This document shows, piece after piece, positions 32,201 to 47,900 of a stretch of DNA of 64,000 nt. Every line of letters begins with the position of its first letter. Position 1 is the first letter of the stretch. The stretch is from Sanderia malayensis (lineage: Eukaryota > Cnidaria > Scyphozoa > Semaeostomeae > Pelagiidae): assembly GCA_013076295.1 (NCBI GenBank), contig RQOL01000754.1, forward strand, positions 1 through 64,000, in the 5' to 3' direction. The notes beneath the pieces were generated by a model that worked only from the letters and a program-made list of their open reading frames with translations, searched no databases and was not told where the DNA came from. The position numbers were made by a program, and so were the translations under genes.

Positions 32201-35200
32201 ATATCATTGAAGACAAGCAGATGCATGTGTATTTTTTATAGTTTCAGCTGTAACAACGTGGATTCATGTGCAACTAGTGTGCAGCAATGTTAATATCACT
32301 GAAAACAAGCTAATGCATGTGTATTTTATTTGGTTTGAGCTGTAATAACGTAGATTCATGTACAATTAGTGTGAAGTAATGTTATTATCACTGAAAACAA
32401 GCAGATGCATGTCTTTCTTAGTTTGTTTCAGCTATAATAACGTGGATTCATGTGCAATTAGTGTGCAGTATTGCTAATGTCACTGCAAACAAACAAATGC
32501 ATGTGTATTTTACTTCGTTTTAGCTGTAACAAAGTGGATTCACGTGCAATTAGGGTTTAACATTGTTAATATTAATTAAAACAAGCACATGCATGTGTAT
32601 TTTATTTAATTGCATCTGTAATAACGTGGATTCATGTGCAATTAGCGTGCAGTAGTCTTAATATCACTGAAAACACGCAAATGCCTGTCTTTCATACTTA
32701 GTTTAAGCTGTAATAACGTGGATTCATGTGCAATTAATGTGTAGTAATGTTAATATCACTGCAAACAAACAAATCCATGTGTATTTTAATTAGTTTCAGC
32801 TGTAACAACATGGATTCATGTGCAATAAGTGTGCAGTAATGTTAATGTCACTGAAAACAAACAAATGCATATGTATTTTACTTAGTTTCAGCTGTAATAA
32901 CGTGGATTGATGTGCAATTATTGTTCAGCAGTGTTAAGATTACTTTAAACAAGTAAATGCATATGTATTTTACCTAGTTCCAAGTGTAAAAACGTAGATT
33001 CATGTGCAATTAGTATGCAGTAATGTTAGAATCACTGAAAACAAGCAAATCCATGTGTTTTTTACTTAGTTTGAACTGTAACAACGTGGATTCATGTGCA
33101 ATTAGTGTGCAGTAATGATAATATCACTGAAAACAAGCAAATGCATGTGTATTATATTTAGTATTAGCTGTATTAACGTGGATTCATGTGCAATAAGTGT
33201 GCAGTAATGTTAATATCACTGCAAACAAACAAATGCATGTTTAATTTAATTAGTTTCAGCTGTAATAACGTTGATTCATGTCCAATTAGTGTACAGTAGT
33301 GTTAATATCACTGAAAACAAGCCAATGCATGTCTTTCTTAGTTTGTTTCAGCTATAATAACGTGGATTCGTGTGCAATTAATGTGTAGTAATGTTAATAT
33401 CACTGGAAACAAACAAATCCATGTGTATTTGAATTAGTTTCAGCTGTAACAACATGGATTCATGTGCAATAAGTGTGCAGTAACTTTAATGTCACTGAAA
33501 ACAAACAAATGCATGTGTATTTTACTTAGTTTCAGCTGTAATAACGTTGATTGATGTGCAATTATTGTTCAGCAGTGTTAGGATTACTTTAAACAAGTAA
33601 ATGCATATGTATTTTACCTAGTTCCAAGTGTAAAAACGTAGATTCATGTACAATTAGTATGCAGTAATGTTAGAATCACTGAAAACAAGCAAATCCATGT
33701 GTATTTTACTTAGTTTGAGCTGTAACAACGTGGATTCATGTGCAATTAGTGTGCAGTAATGATAATATCACTGAAAACAAGCAAATGCATGTGTATTATA
33801 TTTAGTATTAGCTGTATTAACGTGGATTCATGTGCAATAAGTGTGCAGTAATGTTGATATCACTGCAAATAAACAAATGCGTGTTTAATTTAATTAGTTT
33901 CAGCTGTAATAACGTTGATTCATGTCCAATTAGTGTACAGTAATGTTAATATCACTGAAAACAAGCCAATGCATGTGTATTTTACTTAGTTTGAGGTGTA
34001 AAAACGTGGATTCATGTGCCATTACTGTGTAGTTGTGTTAATATCCCTGAAAACAAGCAAATGCATGTGTATTTTACTTACTTTCAACTGTAATAAAGTG
34101 GACTCATGTGCCATTAGTGTGCAGTAGTGTTAATATCACTGAAAACACGCAAATGCATGTGTAGTTTACTTAGTTTCAGCTGTAATAACATGGATTCATG
34201 TGCAATTAGCGTGCAGTAGTGTTAATATCACTGAAAACACGCAAATGCCTGTCTTTCATACTTAGTTTAAGCTGTAATAACGTGGATTCATGTGCAATTA
34301 ATGTGTAGTAATGTTAATATCACTGCAAACAAACAAATTCATGTGTATTTTAATTAGTTTCAGCTGTAACAACATGGATTCATGTGCAATAAGTGTGCAG
34401 TAATGTTAATGTCACTGAAAACAAACAAATGCATGTGTATTTTACTTAGTTTCAGCTGTAATAACGTGGATTGATGTGCAATTATTGTTCAGCAGTGTTA
34501 AGATTACTTTAAACAAGTAAATGCATATGTATTTTACCTAGTTCCAAGTGTAAAAACGTAGATTCATGTGCAATTAGTATGCAGTAATGTTAGAATTACT
34601 GAAAACAAGCAAATCCATGTGTATTTTACTTAGTTTGAGCTGTAACAACGTGGATTCATGTGCAATTAGTGTGCAGTAATGATAATATCACTGAAAACAA
34701 GCAAATGCATGTGTATTATATTTAGTATTAGCTGTATTAACGTGGATTCATGTGCAATAAGTGTGCAGTAATGTTAATATCACTGCAAACAAACAAATGC
34801 ATGTTTAATTTAATTAGTTTCAGCTGTAATAACGCTGATTCATGTCCAATTAGTGTACACTAATGTTAATATCACTGAAAACAAGCAAATGATGTGTATT
34901 TTACTTAGTTCCAACTGTGTTAACGTAGATTCATGCGTAAATAGTGTGCAGTAATGTTAAAATCACTGAAAAGAAGCAAATGCATGTGTGCTTTACTTAG
35001 TTTCCGCTGTAATAACGTGGATTCATGTGCAATTAGTGTGCAGTAATGTTAATGTCACCGAAAGCAAACAAATGCATGTGTATTTTACTTCGTTTTAGCT
35101 GTAACAACGTGGATTCGTGTGCAATTAATGTGTAGTAATGTTAATATCACTGCAAACAAACAAATCCATGTGTATTTTAATTAGTTTCAGCTGTAACAAC

Positions 35201-38199
35201 ATGGATCCATGTGCAATAAGTGTGCAGTAACGTTAATGTCACTGAAAACAAACAAATGCATGTGTATTTTACTTAGTTTCAGCTGTAATAACGTGGATTG
35301 ATGTGCAATTATTGTTCAGCAGTGTTAGGATTACTTTAAACAAGTAAATGCATATGTATTTTACCTAGTTCCAAGTGTAAAAACGTAGATTCATGTACAA
35401 TTAGTATGCAGTAATGTTAGAATCACTAAAAACAAGCAAATCCATGTGTATTATACTTAGCTTGAGCTGTAACAACGTGGATTCATGTGCAATTAGTGTG
35501 CAGTAATGATAATATCACTGAAAACAAGCAAATGCATGTGTATTATATTTAGTATTAGCTGTATTAACGTGGATTCATGTGCAATAAGTGTGCAGTAATG
35601 TTAATATCACTTAAAACAAGCTAATGCATGTGTATTTTATTTGGTTTGAGCTGTAATAACGTAGATTCATGTGCAATTAGTGTGAAGTAATGTTATTATC
35701 ACTGAAAACAAGCAGATGCATGTCTTTCTTAGTTTGTTTCAGCTATAACAACGTGGATTCATGTGCAATTAATGTGCAGTAATGTTAATGTCACCGAAAA
35801 CAAACAAATGCATGTGTATTTTACTTAGTTTCAGCTGTAATAACGTTGATTGATGTGCAATTATTGTTCAGCAGTGTTAGGATTACTTTAAACAAGTAAA
35901 TGCATATGTATTTTACCTAGTTCCAAGTGTAAAAACGTAGATTCATGTACAATTAGTATGCAGTAATGTTAGAATCACTGAAAACAAGCAAATCCATGTG
36001 TATTTTACTTAGTGTGAGCTGTAACAACGCTGATTCGTGCAGTAATGATAATATCACTGAAAACAAGCAAATGCATGTGTATTATATTTAGTATTAGCTG
36101 TATTAACGTGGATTCATGTGCAATAAGTGTGCAGTAATGTTAATATCACTGCAAACAAACAAATGCATGTTTAATTTAATTAGTTTCAGCTGTAATAACG
36201 TTGATTCATGTCCAATTAGTGTACAGTAATGTTAATATCACTGAAAACAAGCCAATGCATGTGTATTTTACTTAGTTTGAGGTGTAAAAACGTGGATTCA
36301 TGTGCCATTACTGTGCAGTAATGTTAATATCCCTGAAAACATGCAAATGCATGTGTATTTTACTTACTTTCAACTGTAATAAAGTGGACTCATGTGCCAT
36401 TAGTGTGCAGTAGTGTTAATATCACTGAAAACACGCAAATGCATGTGTAGTTTACTTAGTTTCAGCTGTAATAAAGTGGACTCATGTGCAATTAGTGTGC
36501 AGTAATGTTAATATCACTGCAAACAAACAAATGCATGTGTAGTTTACTTAGTTTCAGCTGTAATAACGTGGATTCAGGTGCTATCAGTGTGCAGTTATGT
36601 TAATATCACTGAAGACAAGCAGATGCATGTGTATTTTTTATAGTTTCAGCTGTAACAACGTGGATTCATGTGCAACTAGTGTGCAGCAATGTTAATATCA
36701 CTGAAAACAAGCTAATGCATGTGTATTTTATTTGGTTTGAGCTGTAATAACGTAGATTCATGTGCAATTAGTGTGAAGTAATGTTATTATCACTGAAAAC
36801 AAGCAGATGCATGTCTTTCTTAGTTTGTTTCAGCTATAATAACGTGGATTCATGTGCAATTAGTGTGCAGTATTGCTAATGTCACTGCAAACAAACAAAT
36901 GCATGTGTATTTTACTTCGTTTTAGCTGTAACAACGTGGATTCATGTGCAATTAGGGTTTAACATTGTTAATATTAATTAAAACAAGCACATGCATGTGT
37001 ATTTTATTTAATTGCATCTGTAATAACGTGGATTCATGTGCAATTAGCGTGCAGTAGTCTTAATATCACTGAAAACACGCAAATGCCTGTCTTTCATACT
37101 TAGTTTAAGCTGTAATAACGTGGATTCATGTGCAATTAATGTGTAGTAATGTTAATATCACTGCAAACAAACAAATCCATGTGTATTTTAATTAGTTTCA
37201 GCTGTAACAACATGGATTCATGTGCAATAAGTGTGCAGTAATGTTAATGTCACTGAAAACAAACAAATGCATATGTATTTTACTTAGTTTCAGCTGTAAT
37301 AACGTGGATTGATGTGCAATTATTGTTCAGCAGTGTTAAGATTACTTTAAACAAGTAAATGCATATGTATTTTACCTAGTTCCAAGTGTAAAAACGTAGA
37401 TTCATGTGCAATTAGTATGCAGTAATGTTAGAATCACTGAAAACAAGCAAATCCATGTGTATTTTACTTAGTTTGAGCTGTCCCAACGTGGATTCATGTG
37501 CAATTAGTGTGCAGTAATGATAATATCACTGAAAACAAGCAAATGCATGTGTATTATATTTAGTATTAGCTGTATTAACGTGGATTCATGTGCAATAAGT
37601 GTGCAGTAATGTTAATATCACTGCAAACAAACAAATGCATGTTTAATTTAATTAGTTTCAGCTGTAATAACGTTGATTCATGTCCAATTAGTGTACAGTA
37701 ATGTTAATATCACTGAAAACAAGCCAATGCATGTGTATTTTACTTAGTTTGAGGTGTAACAACGTGGATTCATGTGCCATTACTGTGCAGTAATGTTAAT
37801 ATCCCTGAAAACATGCGAATGCATGTGTATTTTACTTACTTTCAACTGTAATAAAGTGGACTCATGTGCCATTAGTGTGCAGTAGTGTTAATATCACTGA
37901 AAACACGCAAATGCATGTGTAGTTTACTTAGTTTCAGCTGTAATAAAGTGGACTCATGTGCAATTAGTGTGCAGTAATGTTAATATCACTGCAAACAAAC
38001 AAATGCATGTGTAGTTTACTTAGTTTCAGCTGTAATAACGTGGATTCAGGTGCTATCAGTGTGCAGTTATGTTAATATCACTGAAGACAAGCAGATGCAT
38101 GTGTATTTTTTTTAGTTTCAGCTGTAACAACGTGGGTTCATGTGCAATTAGTGTGCAGCAATGTTAATATCACTGAAAACAAGCTAATGTATGTGTATT

Positions 38200-41100
38200 T
38201 TATTTGGTTTGAGCTGTAATAACGTAGATTCATGTGCAATTAGTGTGAAGTAATGTTATTATCACTGAAAACAAGCATTTGCATGTCTTTCTTAGTTTGT
38301 TTCAGCTATAATAACGTGGATTCATGTGCAATTAGTGTGCAGTAATGTTAATGTCACCGAAAACAAACAAATGCATGTGTATTTTACTTCGTTTTAGCTG
38401 TAACAACGTGGATTCATGTGCAATTAGGGTTTAACATTGTTAATATTAATTAAAACAAGCACATGCATGTGTATTTTATTTAATTGCATCTGTAATAACG
38501 TGGATTCATGTGCAATTAGCGTGCAGTAGTGTTACTATCACTGAAAACACGCAAATGCCTGTCTTTCATACTTAGTTTAAGCTGTAATAACGTGGATTCA
38601 TGTGCAATTAATGTGTAGTAATGTTAATATCACTGGAAACAAACAAATCCATGTGTATTTGAATTAGTTTCAGCTGTAACAACATGGATTCATGTGCAAT
38701 AAGTGTGCAGTAACTTTAATGTCACTGAAAACAAACAAATGCATGTGTATTTTACTTAGTTTCAGCTGTAATAACGTTGATTGATGTGCAATTATTGTTC
38801 AGCAGTGTTAGGATTACTTTAAACAAGTAAATGCATATGTATTTTACCTAGTTCCAAGTGTAAAAACGTAGATTCTTGTACAATTAGTATGCAGTAATGT
38901 TAGAATCACTGAAAACAAGCAAATCCATGTGTATTTTACTTAGTTTGAGCTGTAACAACGTGGATTCATGTGCAATTAGTGTGCAGTAATGATAATATCA
39001 CTGAAAACAAGCAAATGCATGTGTATTATATTTAGTATTAGCTGTATTAACGTGGATTCATGTGCAATAAGTGTGCAGTAATGTTAATATCACTGCAAAT
39101 AAACAAATGCATGTTTAATTTAATTAGTTTCAGTTGTAATAACGTTGATTCATGTCCAATTAGTGTACAGTAATGTTAATATCACTGAAAACAAGCCAAT
39201 GCATGTGTATTTTACTTAGTTTGAGGTGTAAAAACGTGGATTCATGTGCCATTACTGTGCAGTAATGTTAATATCCCTGAAAACATGCAACTGCATGTGT
39301 ATTTTACTTACTTTCAACTGTAATAAAGTGGACTCATGTGCCATTAGTGTGCAGTAGTGTTAATATCACTGAAAACACGCAAATGCATGTGTAGTTTACT
39401 TAGTTTCAGCTGTAATAACGTGGATTCATGTGCAATTAGCGTGCAGTAGTGTTAATATCACTGAAAACACGCAAATGCCTGTCTTTCATACTTAGTTTAA
39501 GCTGTAATAACGTGGATTCATGTGCAATTAATGTGTAGTAATGTTAATATCACTGCAAACAAACAAATCCATGTGTATTTTAATTAGTTTCAGCTGTAAC
39601 AACATGGATTCATGTGCAATAAGTGTACACTAATGTTAATGTCACTGAAAACAAACAAATGCATGTGTATTTTACTTAGTTTCAGCTGTAATAACGTGGA
39701 TTGATGTGCAATTATTGTTCAGCAGTGTTAAGATTACTTTAAACAAGTAAATGCATATGTATTTTACCTAGTTCCAAGTGTAAAGACGTAGATTCATGTG
39801 CAATTAGTATGCAGTAATGTTAGAATCACTGAAAACAAGCAAATCCATGTGTATTTTACTTAGTTTGAGCTGTAACAACGTGGATTCAAGTGCAATTAGT
39901 GTGCAGTAATGATAATATCACTGAAAACAAGCAAATGCATGTGTATTATATTTAGTATTAGCTGTATTAACGTGGATTCATGTGCAATAAGTGTGCAGTA
40001 ATGTTAATATCACTGCAAACAAACAAATGCATGTTTAATTTAATTAGTTTCAGCTGTAATAACGTTGATTCATGTCCAATTAGTGTACACTAATGTTAAT
40101 ATCACTGAAAACAAGCAAATGATGTGTATTTTACTTAGTTCCAACTGTGTTAACGTAGATTCATGCGTAAATAGTGTGCAGTAATGTTAAAATCACTGAA
40201 AAGAAGCAAATGCATGTGTGCTTTACTTAGTTTCCGCTGTAATAACGTGGATTCATGTGCAATTAGTGTGCAGTAATGTTAATGTCACCGAAAGCAAACA
40301 AATGCATGTGTATTTTACTTCGTTTTAGCTGTAACAACGTGGATTCGTGTGCAATTAATGTGTAGTAATGTTAATATCACTGCAAACAAACAAATCCATG
40401 TGTATTTTAATTAGTTTCAGCTGTAACAACATGGATCCATGTGCAATAAGTGTGCAGTAACGTTAATGTCACTGAAAACAAACAAATGCATGTGTATTTT
40501 ACTTAGTTTCAGCTGTAATAACGTGGATTGATGTGCAATTATTGTTCAGCAGTGTTAGGATTACTTTAAACAAGTAAATGCATGTGTATTTTACCTAGTT
40601 CCAAGTGTAAAAACGTAGATTCATGTACAATTAGTATGCAGTAATGTTAGAATCACTGAAAACAAGCAAATCCATGTGTATTATACTTAGCTTGAGCTGT
40701 AACAACGTGGATTCATGTGCAATTAGTGTGCAGTAATGATAATATCACTGAAAACAAGCAAATGCATGTGTATTATATTTAGTATTAGCTGTATTAACGT
40801 GGATTCATGTGCAATAAGTGTGCAGTAATGTTAATATCACTGCAAACAAACAAATGCATGTTTAATTTAATTAGTTTCAGCTGTAATAACGTTGATTCAG
40901 GTGCTATCAGTGTGCAGTTATGTTAATATCACTGAAGACAAGCAGATGCATGTGTATTTTTTTTGTTTCAGCTGTAACAACGTGGATTCATGTGCAACTA
41001 GTGTGCAGCAATGTTAATATCACTGAAAACAAGCTAATGTATGTGTATTTTATTTGGTTTGAGCTGTAATAACGTAGATTCATGTGCAATTAGTGTGAAG

Positions 41101-44100
41101 TAATGTTATTATCACTGAAAACAAGCATTTGCATGTCTTTCTTAGTTTGTTTCAGCTATAATAACGTGGATTCATGTGCAATTAGTGTGCAGTAATGTTA
41201 ATGTCACCGAAAACAAACAAATGCATGTGTATTTTACTTCTTTTTAGCTGTAACAACGTGGATTCATGTGCAATTAGGGTTTAACATTGTTAATATTAAT
41301 TAAAACAAGCACATGCATGTGTATTTTATTTAATTGCATCTGTAATAACGTGGATTCATGTGCAATTAGCGTGCAGTAGTGTTAATATCACTGAAAACAC
41401 GCAAATGCCTGTCTTTCATACTTAGTTTAAGCTGTAATAACGTGGATTCATGTGCAATTAATGTGTAGTAATGTTAATATCACTGGAAACAAACAAATCC
41501 ATGTGTATTTGAATTAGTTTCAGCTGTAACAACATGGATTCATGTGCAATAAGTGTGCAGTAACTTTAATGTCACTGAAAACAAACAAATGCATGTGTAT
41601 TTTACTTAGTTTCAGCTGTAATAACGTTGATTGATGTGCAATTATTGTTCAGCAGTGTTAGGATTACTTTAAACAAGTAAATGCATATGTATTTTACCTA
41701 GTTCCAAGTGTAAAAACGTAGATTCTTGTACAATTAGTATGCAGTAATGTTAGAATCACTGAAAACAAGCAAATCCATGTGTATTTTACTTAGTTTGAGC
41801 TGTAACAACGTGGATTCATGTGCAATTAGTGTGCAGTAATGATAATATCACTGAAAACAAGCAAATGCATGTGTATTATATTTAGTATTAGCTGTATTAA
41901 CGTGGATTCATGTGCAATAAGTGTGCAGTAATGTTAATATCACTGCAAATAAACAAATGCATGTTTAATTTAATTAGTTTCAGCTGTAATAACGTTGATT
42001 CATGTCCAATTAGTGTACAGTAATGTTAATATCACTGAAAACAAGCCAATGCATGTGTATTTTACTTAGTTTGAGGTGTAAAAACGTGGATTCATGTGCC
42101 ATTACTGTGCAGTAATGTTAATATCCCTGAAAACATGCAAATGCATGTGTATTTTACTTACTTTCAACTGTAATAAAGTGGACTCATGTGCCATTAGTGT
42201 GCAGTAGTGTTAATATCACTGAAAACACGCAAATGCATGTGTAGTTTACTTAGTTTCAGCTGTAATAACGTGGATTCATGTGCAATTAGCGTGCAGTAGT
42301 GTTAATATCACTGAAAACACGCAAATGCCTGTCTTTCATACTTAGTTTAAGCTGTAATAACGTGGATTCATGTGCAATTAATGTGTAGTAATGTTAATAT
42401 CACTGCAAACAAACAAATCCATGTGTATTTTAATTAGTTTCAGCTGTAACAACATGGATTCATGTGCAATAAGTGTACACTAATGTTAATGTCACTGAAA
42501 ACAAACAAATGCATGTGTATTTTACTTAGTTTCAGCTGTAATAACGTGGATTGATGTGCAATTATTGTTCAGCAGTGTTAAGATTACTTTAAACAAGTAA
42601 ATGCATATGTATTTTACCTAGTTCCAAGTGTAAAAACGTAGATTCATGTGCAATTAGTATGCAGTAATGTTAGAATCACTGAAAACAAGCAAATCCATGT
42701 GTATTTTACTTAGTTTGAGCTGTAACAACGTGGATTCAAGTGCAATTAGTGTGCAGTAATGATAATATCACTGAAAACAAGCAAATGCATGTGTATTATA
42801 TTTAGTATTAGCTGTATTAACGTGGATTCATGTGCAATAAGTGTGCAGTAATGTTAATATCACTGCAAACAAACAAATGCATGTTTAATTTAATTAGTTT
42901 CAGCTGTAATAACGTTGATTCATGTCCAATTAGTGTACACTAATGTTAATATCACTGAAAACAAGCAAATGATGTGTATTTTACTTAGTTCCAACTATGT
43001 TAACGTAGATTCATGCGTAAATAGTGTGCAGTAATGTTAAAATCACTGAAAAGAAGCAAATGCATGTGTGCTTTACTTAGTTTCCGCTGTAATAACGTGG
43101 ATTCATGTGCAATTAGTGTGCAGTAATGTTAATGTCACCGAAAGCAAACAAATGCATGTGTATTTTACTTCGTTTTAGCTGTAACAACGTGGATTCGTGT
43201 GCAATTAATGTGTAGTAATGTTAATATCACTGGAAACAAACAAATCCATGTGTATTTGAATTAGTTTCAGCTGTAACAACATGGATTCATGTGCAATAAG
43301 TGTGCAGTAACTTTAATGTCACTGAAAACAAACAGATGCATGTGTATTTTACTTAGTTTCAGCTGTAATAACGTTGATTGATGTGCAATTATTGTTCAGC
43401 AGTGTTAGGATTACTTTAAACAAGTAAATGCATATGTATTTTACCTAGTTCCAAGTGTAAAAACGTAGATTCTTGTACAATTAGTATGCAGTAATGTTAG
43501 AATCACTAAAAACAAGCAAGTCCATGTGTATTTTACTTAGTTTGAGCTGTAACAACGTGGATTCATGTGCAATTAGTGTGCAGTAATGATAATATCACTG
43601 AAAACAAGCAAATGCATGTGTATTATATTTAGTATTAGCTGTATTAACGTGGATTCATGTGCAATAAGTGTGCAGTAATGTTAATATCACTGCAAATAAA
43701 CAAATGCATGTTTAATTTAATTAGTTTCAGCTGTAATAACGTTGATTCATGTCCAATTAGTGTACAGTAATGTTAATATCACTGAAAACAAGCCAATGCA
43801 TGTGTATTTTACTTAGTTTGAGGTGTAAAAACGTGGATTCATGTGCCATTACTGTGCAGTAATGTTAATATCCCTGAGAACATGCAAATGCATGTGTATT
43901 TTACTTACTTTCAACTGTAATAAAGTGGACTCATGTGCCATTAGTGTGCAGTAGTGTTAATATCACTGAAAACACGCAAATGCATGTGTAGTTTACTTAG
44001 TTTCAGCTGTAATAACGTGGATTCATGTGCAATTAGCGTGCAGTAGTGTTAATATCACTGAAAACACGCAAATGCCTGTCTTTCATACTTAGTTTAAGCT

Positions 44101-44954
44101 GTAATAACGTGGATTCTTGTGCAATTAATGTGTAGTAATGTTAATATCACTGCAAACAAACAAATCCATGTGTATTTTAATTAGTTTCAGCTGTAACAAC
44201 ATGGATTCATGTGCAATAAGTGTACACTAATGTTAATGTCACTGAAAACAAACAAATGCATGTGTATTTTACTTAGTTTCAGCTGTAATAACGTGGATTG
44301 ATGTGCAATTATTGTTCAGCAGTGTTAAGATTACTTTAAACAAGTAAATGCATATGTATTTTACCTAGTTCCAAGTGTAAAAACGTAGATTCATGTGCAA
44401 TTAGTATGCAGTAATGTTAGAATCACTGAAAACAAGCAAATCCATGTGTATTTTACTTAGTTTGAGCTGTAACAACGTGGATTCAAGTGCAATTAGTGTG
44501 CAGTAATGATAATATCACTGAAAACAAGCAAATGCATGTGTATTATATTTAGTATTAGCTGTATTAACGTGGATTCATGTGCAATAAGTGTGCAGTAATG
44601 TTAATATCACTGCAAACAAACAAATGCATGTTTAATTTAATTAGTTTCAGCTGTAATAACGTTGATTCATGTCCAATTAGTGTACACTAATGTTAATATC
44701 ACTGAAAACAAGCAAATGATGTGTATTTTACTTAGTTCCAACTGTGTTAACGTAGATTCATGCGTAAATAGTGTGCAGTAATGTTAAAATCACTGAAAAG
44801 AAGCAAATGCATGTGTGCTTTACTTAGTTTCCGCTGTAATAACGTGGATTCATGTGCAATTAGTGTGCAGTAATGTTAATGTCACCGAAAGCAAACAAAT
44901 GCATGTGTATTTTACTTCGTTTTAGCTGTAACAACGTGGATTCGTGTGCAATTA
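38200..44954. repeat. Nested 1,747-bp (19-monomer) and 2,850-bp (31-monomer) repeats
   Basis: The same variant monomer (atgtgtagtaatgttaatat) falls at 38,611, 40,358, 41,461 and 43,208. This gives offsets of 1,747, 1,103 and 1,747 bp (19, 12 and 19 monomers), so 19-monomer units are joined through a 12-monomer segment. The block about 38.2-40.37 kb recurs at 41.05-43.22 kb with an offset of 2,850 bp. Confidence 0.8.
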
Positions 44955-47900
44955 ATGTGTAGTAATGTTAATATCACTGCAAACAAACAAATCTATGTGC
45001 ATTTTAATTAGTTTCAGCTGTAACAACATGGATCCATGTGCAATAAGTGTGCAGTAACGGTAATGTCACTGAAAACAAACAAATGCATGTGTATTTTACT
45101 TAGTTTCAGCTGTAATAACGTGGATTGATGTGCAATTATTGTTCAGCAGTGTTAGGATTACTTTAAACAAGTAAATGCATGTGTATTTTACCTAGTTCCA
45201 AGTGTAAAAACGTAGATTCATGCACAATTAGTATGCAGTAATGTTAGAATCACTGAAAACAAGCAAATCCATGTGTATTATACTTAGCTTGAGCTGTAAC
45301 AACGTGGATTCATGTGCAATTAGTGTGCAGTAATGATAATATCACTGAAAACAAGCAAATGCATGTGTATTATATTTAGTATTAGCTGTATTAACGTGGT
45401 TTCATGTGCAATAAGTGTGCAGTAATGTTAATATCACTGCAAACAAACAAATGCATGTTTAATTTAATTAGTTTCAGCTGTAATAACGTTGATTCATGTC
45501 CAATTAGTGTACAGTAATGTTAATATCACTGAAAACAAGCCAATGCATGTGTATTTTACTTAGTTTGAGGTGTAAAAACGTGGATTCATGTGCCATTACT
45601 GTGCAGTAGTGTTAATATCCCTGAAAACATGCAAATGCATGTGTATTTTACTTACTTTCAACTGTAATAAAGTGGACTCATGTGCCATTAGTGTGCGGTA
45701 GTGTTAATATCACTGAAAACACGAAAATGCATGTATAGTTTACTTAGTTTCAGCTGTAATAAAGTGGACTCATGTGCAATTAGTGTGCAGTAATGTTAAT
45801 ATCACTGCAAACAAACAAATGCATGTGTAGTTTACTTAGTTTCAGCTGTAATAACGTGGATTCAGGTGCTATCAGTGTGCAGTTATGTTAATATCACTGA
45901 AGACAAGCAGATGCATGTGTATTTTTTTTGTTTCAGCTGTAACAACGTGGATTCATGTGCAACTAGTGTGCAGCAATGTTAATATCACTGAAAACAAGCT
46001 AATGCATGTGTATTATATTTGGTTTGAGCTGTAATAACGTAGATTCATGTGCAATTAGTGTGAAGTAATGTTATTATCACTGAAAACAAGCAGATGCATG
46101 TCTTTCTTAGTTTGTTTCAGCTATAATAACGTGGATTCATGTGCAATTAATGTGCAGTAATGTTAATGTCACCGAAAACAAACAAATGCATGTGTATTTT
46201 ACTTAGTTTCAGCTGTAATAACGTTGATTGATGTGCAATTATTGTTCAGCAGTGTTAGGTTTACTTTAAACAAGTAAATGCATATGTATTTTACCTAGTT
46301 CCAAGTGTAAAAACGTAGATTCATGTACAATTAGTATGCAGTAATGTTAGAATCAATGAAAACAAGCAAATCAATGAGTATTTTACTTAGTTTGAGCTGT
46401 AACAACGTGGATTCATGTGCAATTTGTGTGCAGTAATGATAATATCACTGAAAACAAGCAAATGCATGTGTATTATATTTAGTATTAGCTGTAATAACGT
46501 TGATTCATGTCCAATTAGTGTACAGTAATGTTAATATCACTGAAAACAAGCCAATGCATGTGTATTTTACTTAGTTTGAGGTGTAAAAACGTGGATTCAT
46601 GTGCCATTACTGTGCAGTAATGTTAATATCCCTGAAAACATGCAAATGCATGTGTATTTTACTTACTTTCAACTGTAATAAAGTGGACTCATGTGCCATT
46701 AGTGTGCAGTAGTGTTAATATCACTGAAAACACGCAAATGCATGTGTAGTTTACTTAGTTTCAGCTGTAATAAAGTGGACTCATGTGCAATTAGTGTGCA
46801 GTAATGTTAATATCACTGCAAACAAACAAATGCATGTGTAGTTTACTTCGTTTTAGCTGTAACAACGTGGATTCGTGTGCAATTAATGTGTAGTAATGTT
46901 AATATCACTGGAAACAAACAAATCCATGTGTATTTGAATTAGTTTCAGCTGTAACAACATGGATTCATGTGCAATAAGTGTGCAGTAACTTTAATGTCAC
47001 TGAAAACAAACAAATGCATGTGTATTTTACTTAGTTTCAGCTGTAATAACGTTGATTGATGTGCAATTATTGTTCAGCAGTGTTAGGATTACTTTAAACA
47101 AGTAAATGCATATGTATTTTACCTAGTTCCAAGTGTAAAAACGTAGATTCTTGTACAATTAGTATGCAGTAATGTTAGAATCACTAAAAACAAGCAAATC
47201 CATGTGTATTTTACTTAGTTTGAGCTGTAACAACGTGGATTCATGTGCAATTAGTGTGCAGTAATGATAATATCACTGAAAACAAGCAAATGCATGTGTA
47301 TTATATTTAGTATTAGCTGTATTAACGTGGATTCATGTGCAATAAGTGTGCAGTAATGTTAATATCACTGCAAATAAACAAATGCATGTTTAATTTAATT
47401 AGTTTCAGCTGTAATAACGTTGATTCATGTCCAATTAGTGTACAGTAATGTTAATATCACTGAAAACAAGCCAATGCATGTGTATTTTACTTAGTTTGAG
47501 GTGTAAAAACGTGGATTCATGTGCCATTACTGTGCAGTAATGTTAATATCCCTGAAAACATGCAAATGCATGTGTATTTTACTTACTTTCAACTGTAATA
47601 AAGTGGACTCATGTGCCATTAGTGTGCAGTAGTGTTAATATCACTGAAAACACGCAAATGCATGTGTAGTTTACTTAGTTTCAGCTGTAATAACGTGGAT
47701 TCATGTGCAATTAGCGTGCAGTAGTGTTAATATCACTGAAAACACGCAAATGCCTGTCTTTCATACTTAGTTTAAGCTGTAATAACGTGGATTCATGTGC
47801 AATTAATATGTAGTAATGTTAATATCACTGCAAACAAACAAATCCATGTGTATTTTAATTAGTTTCAGCTGTAACAACATGGATTCATGTGCAATAAGTG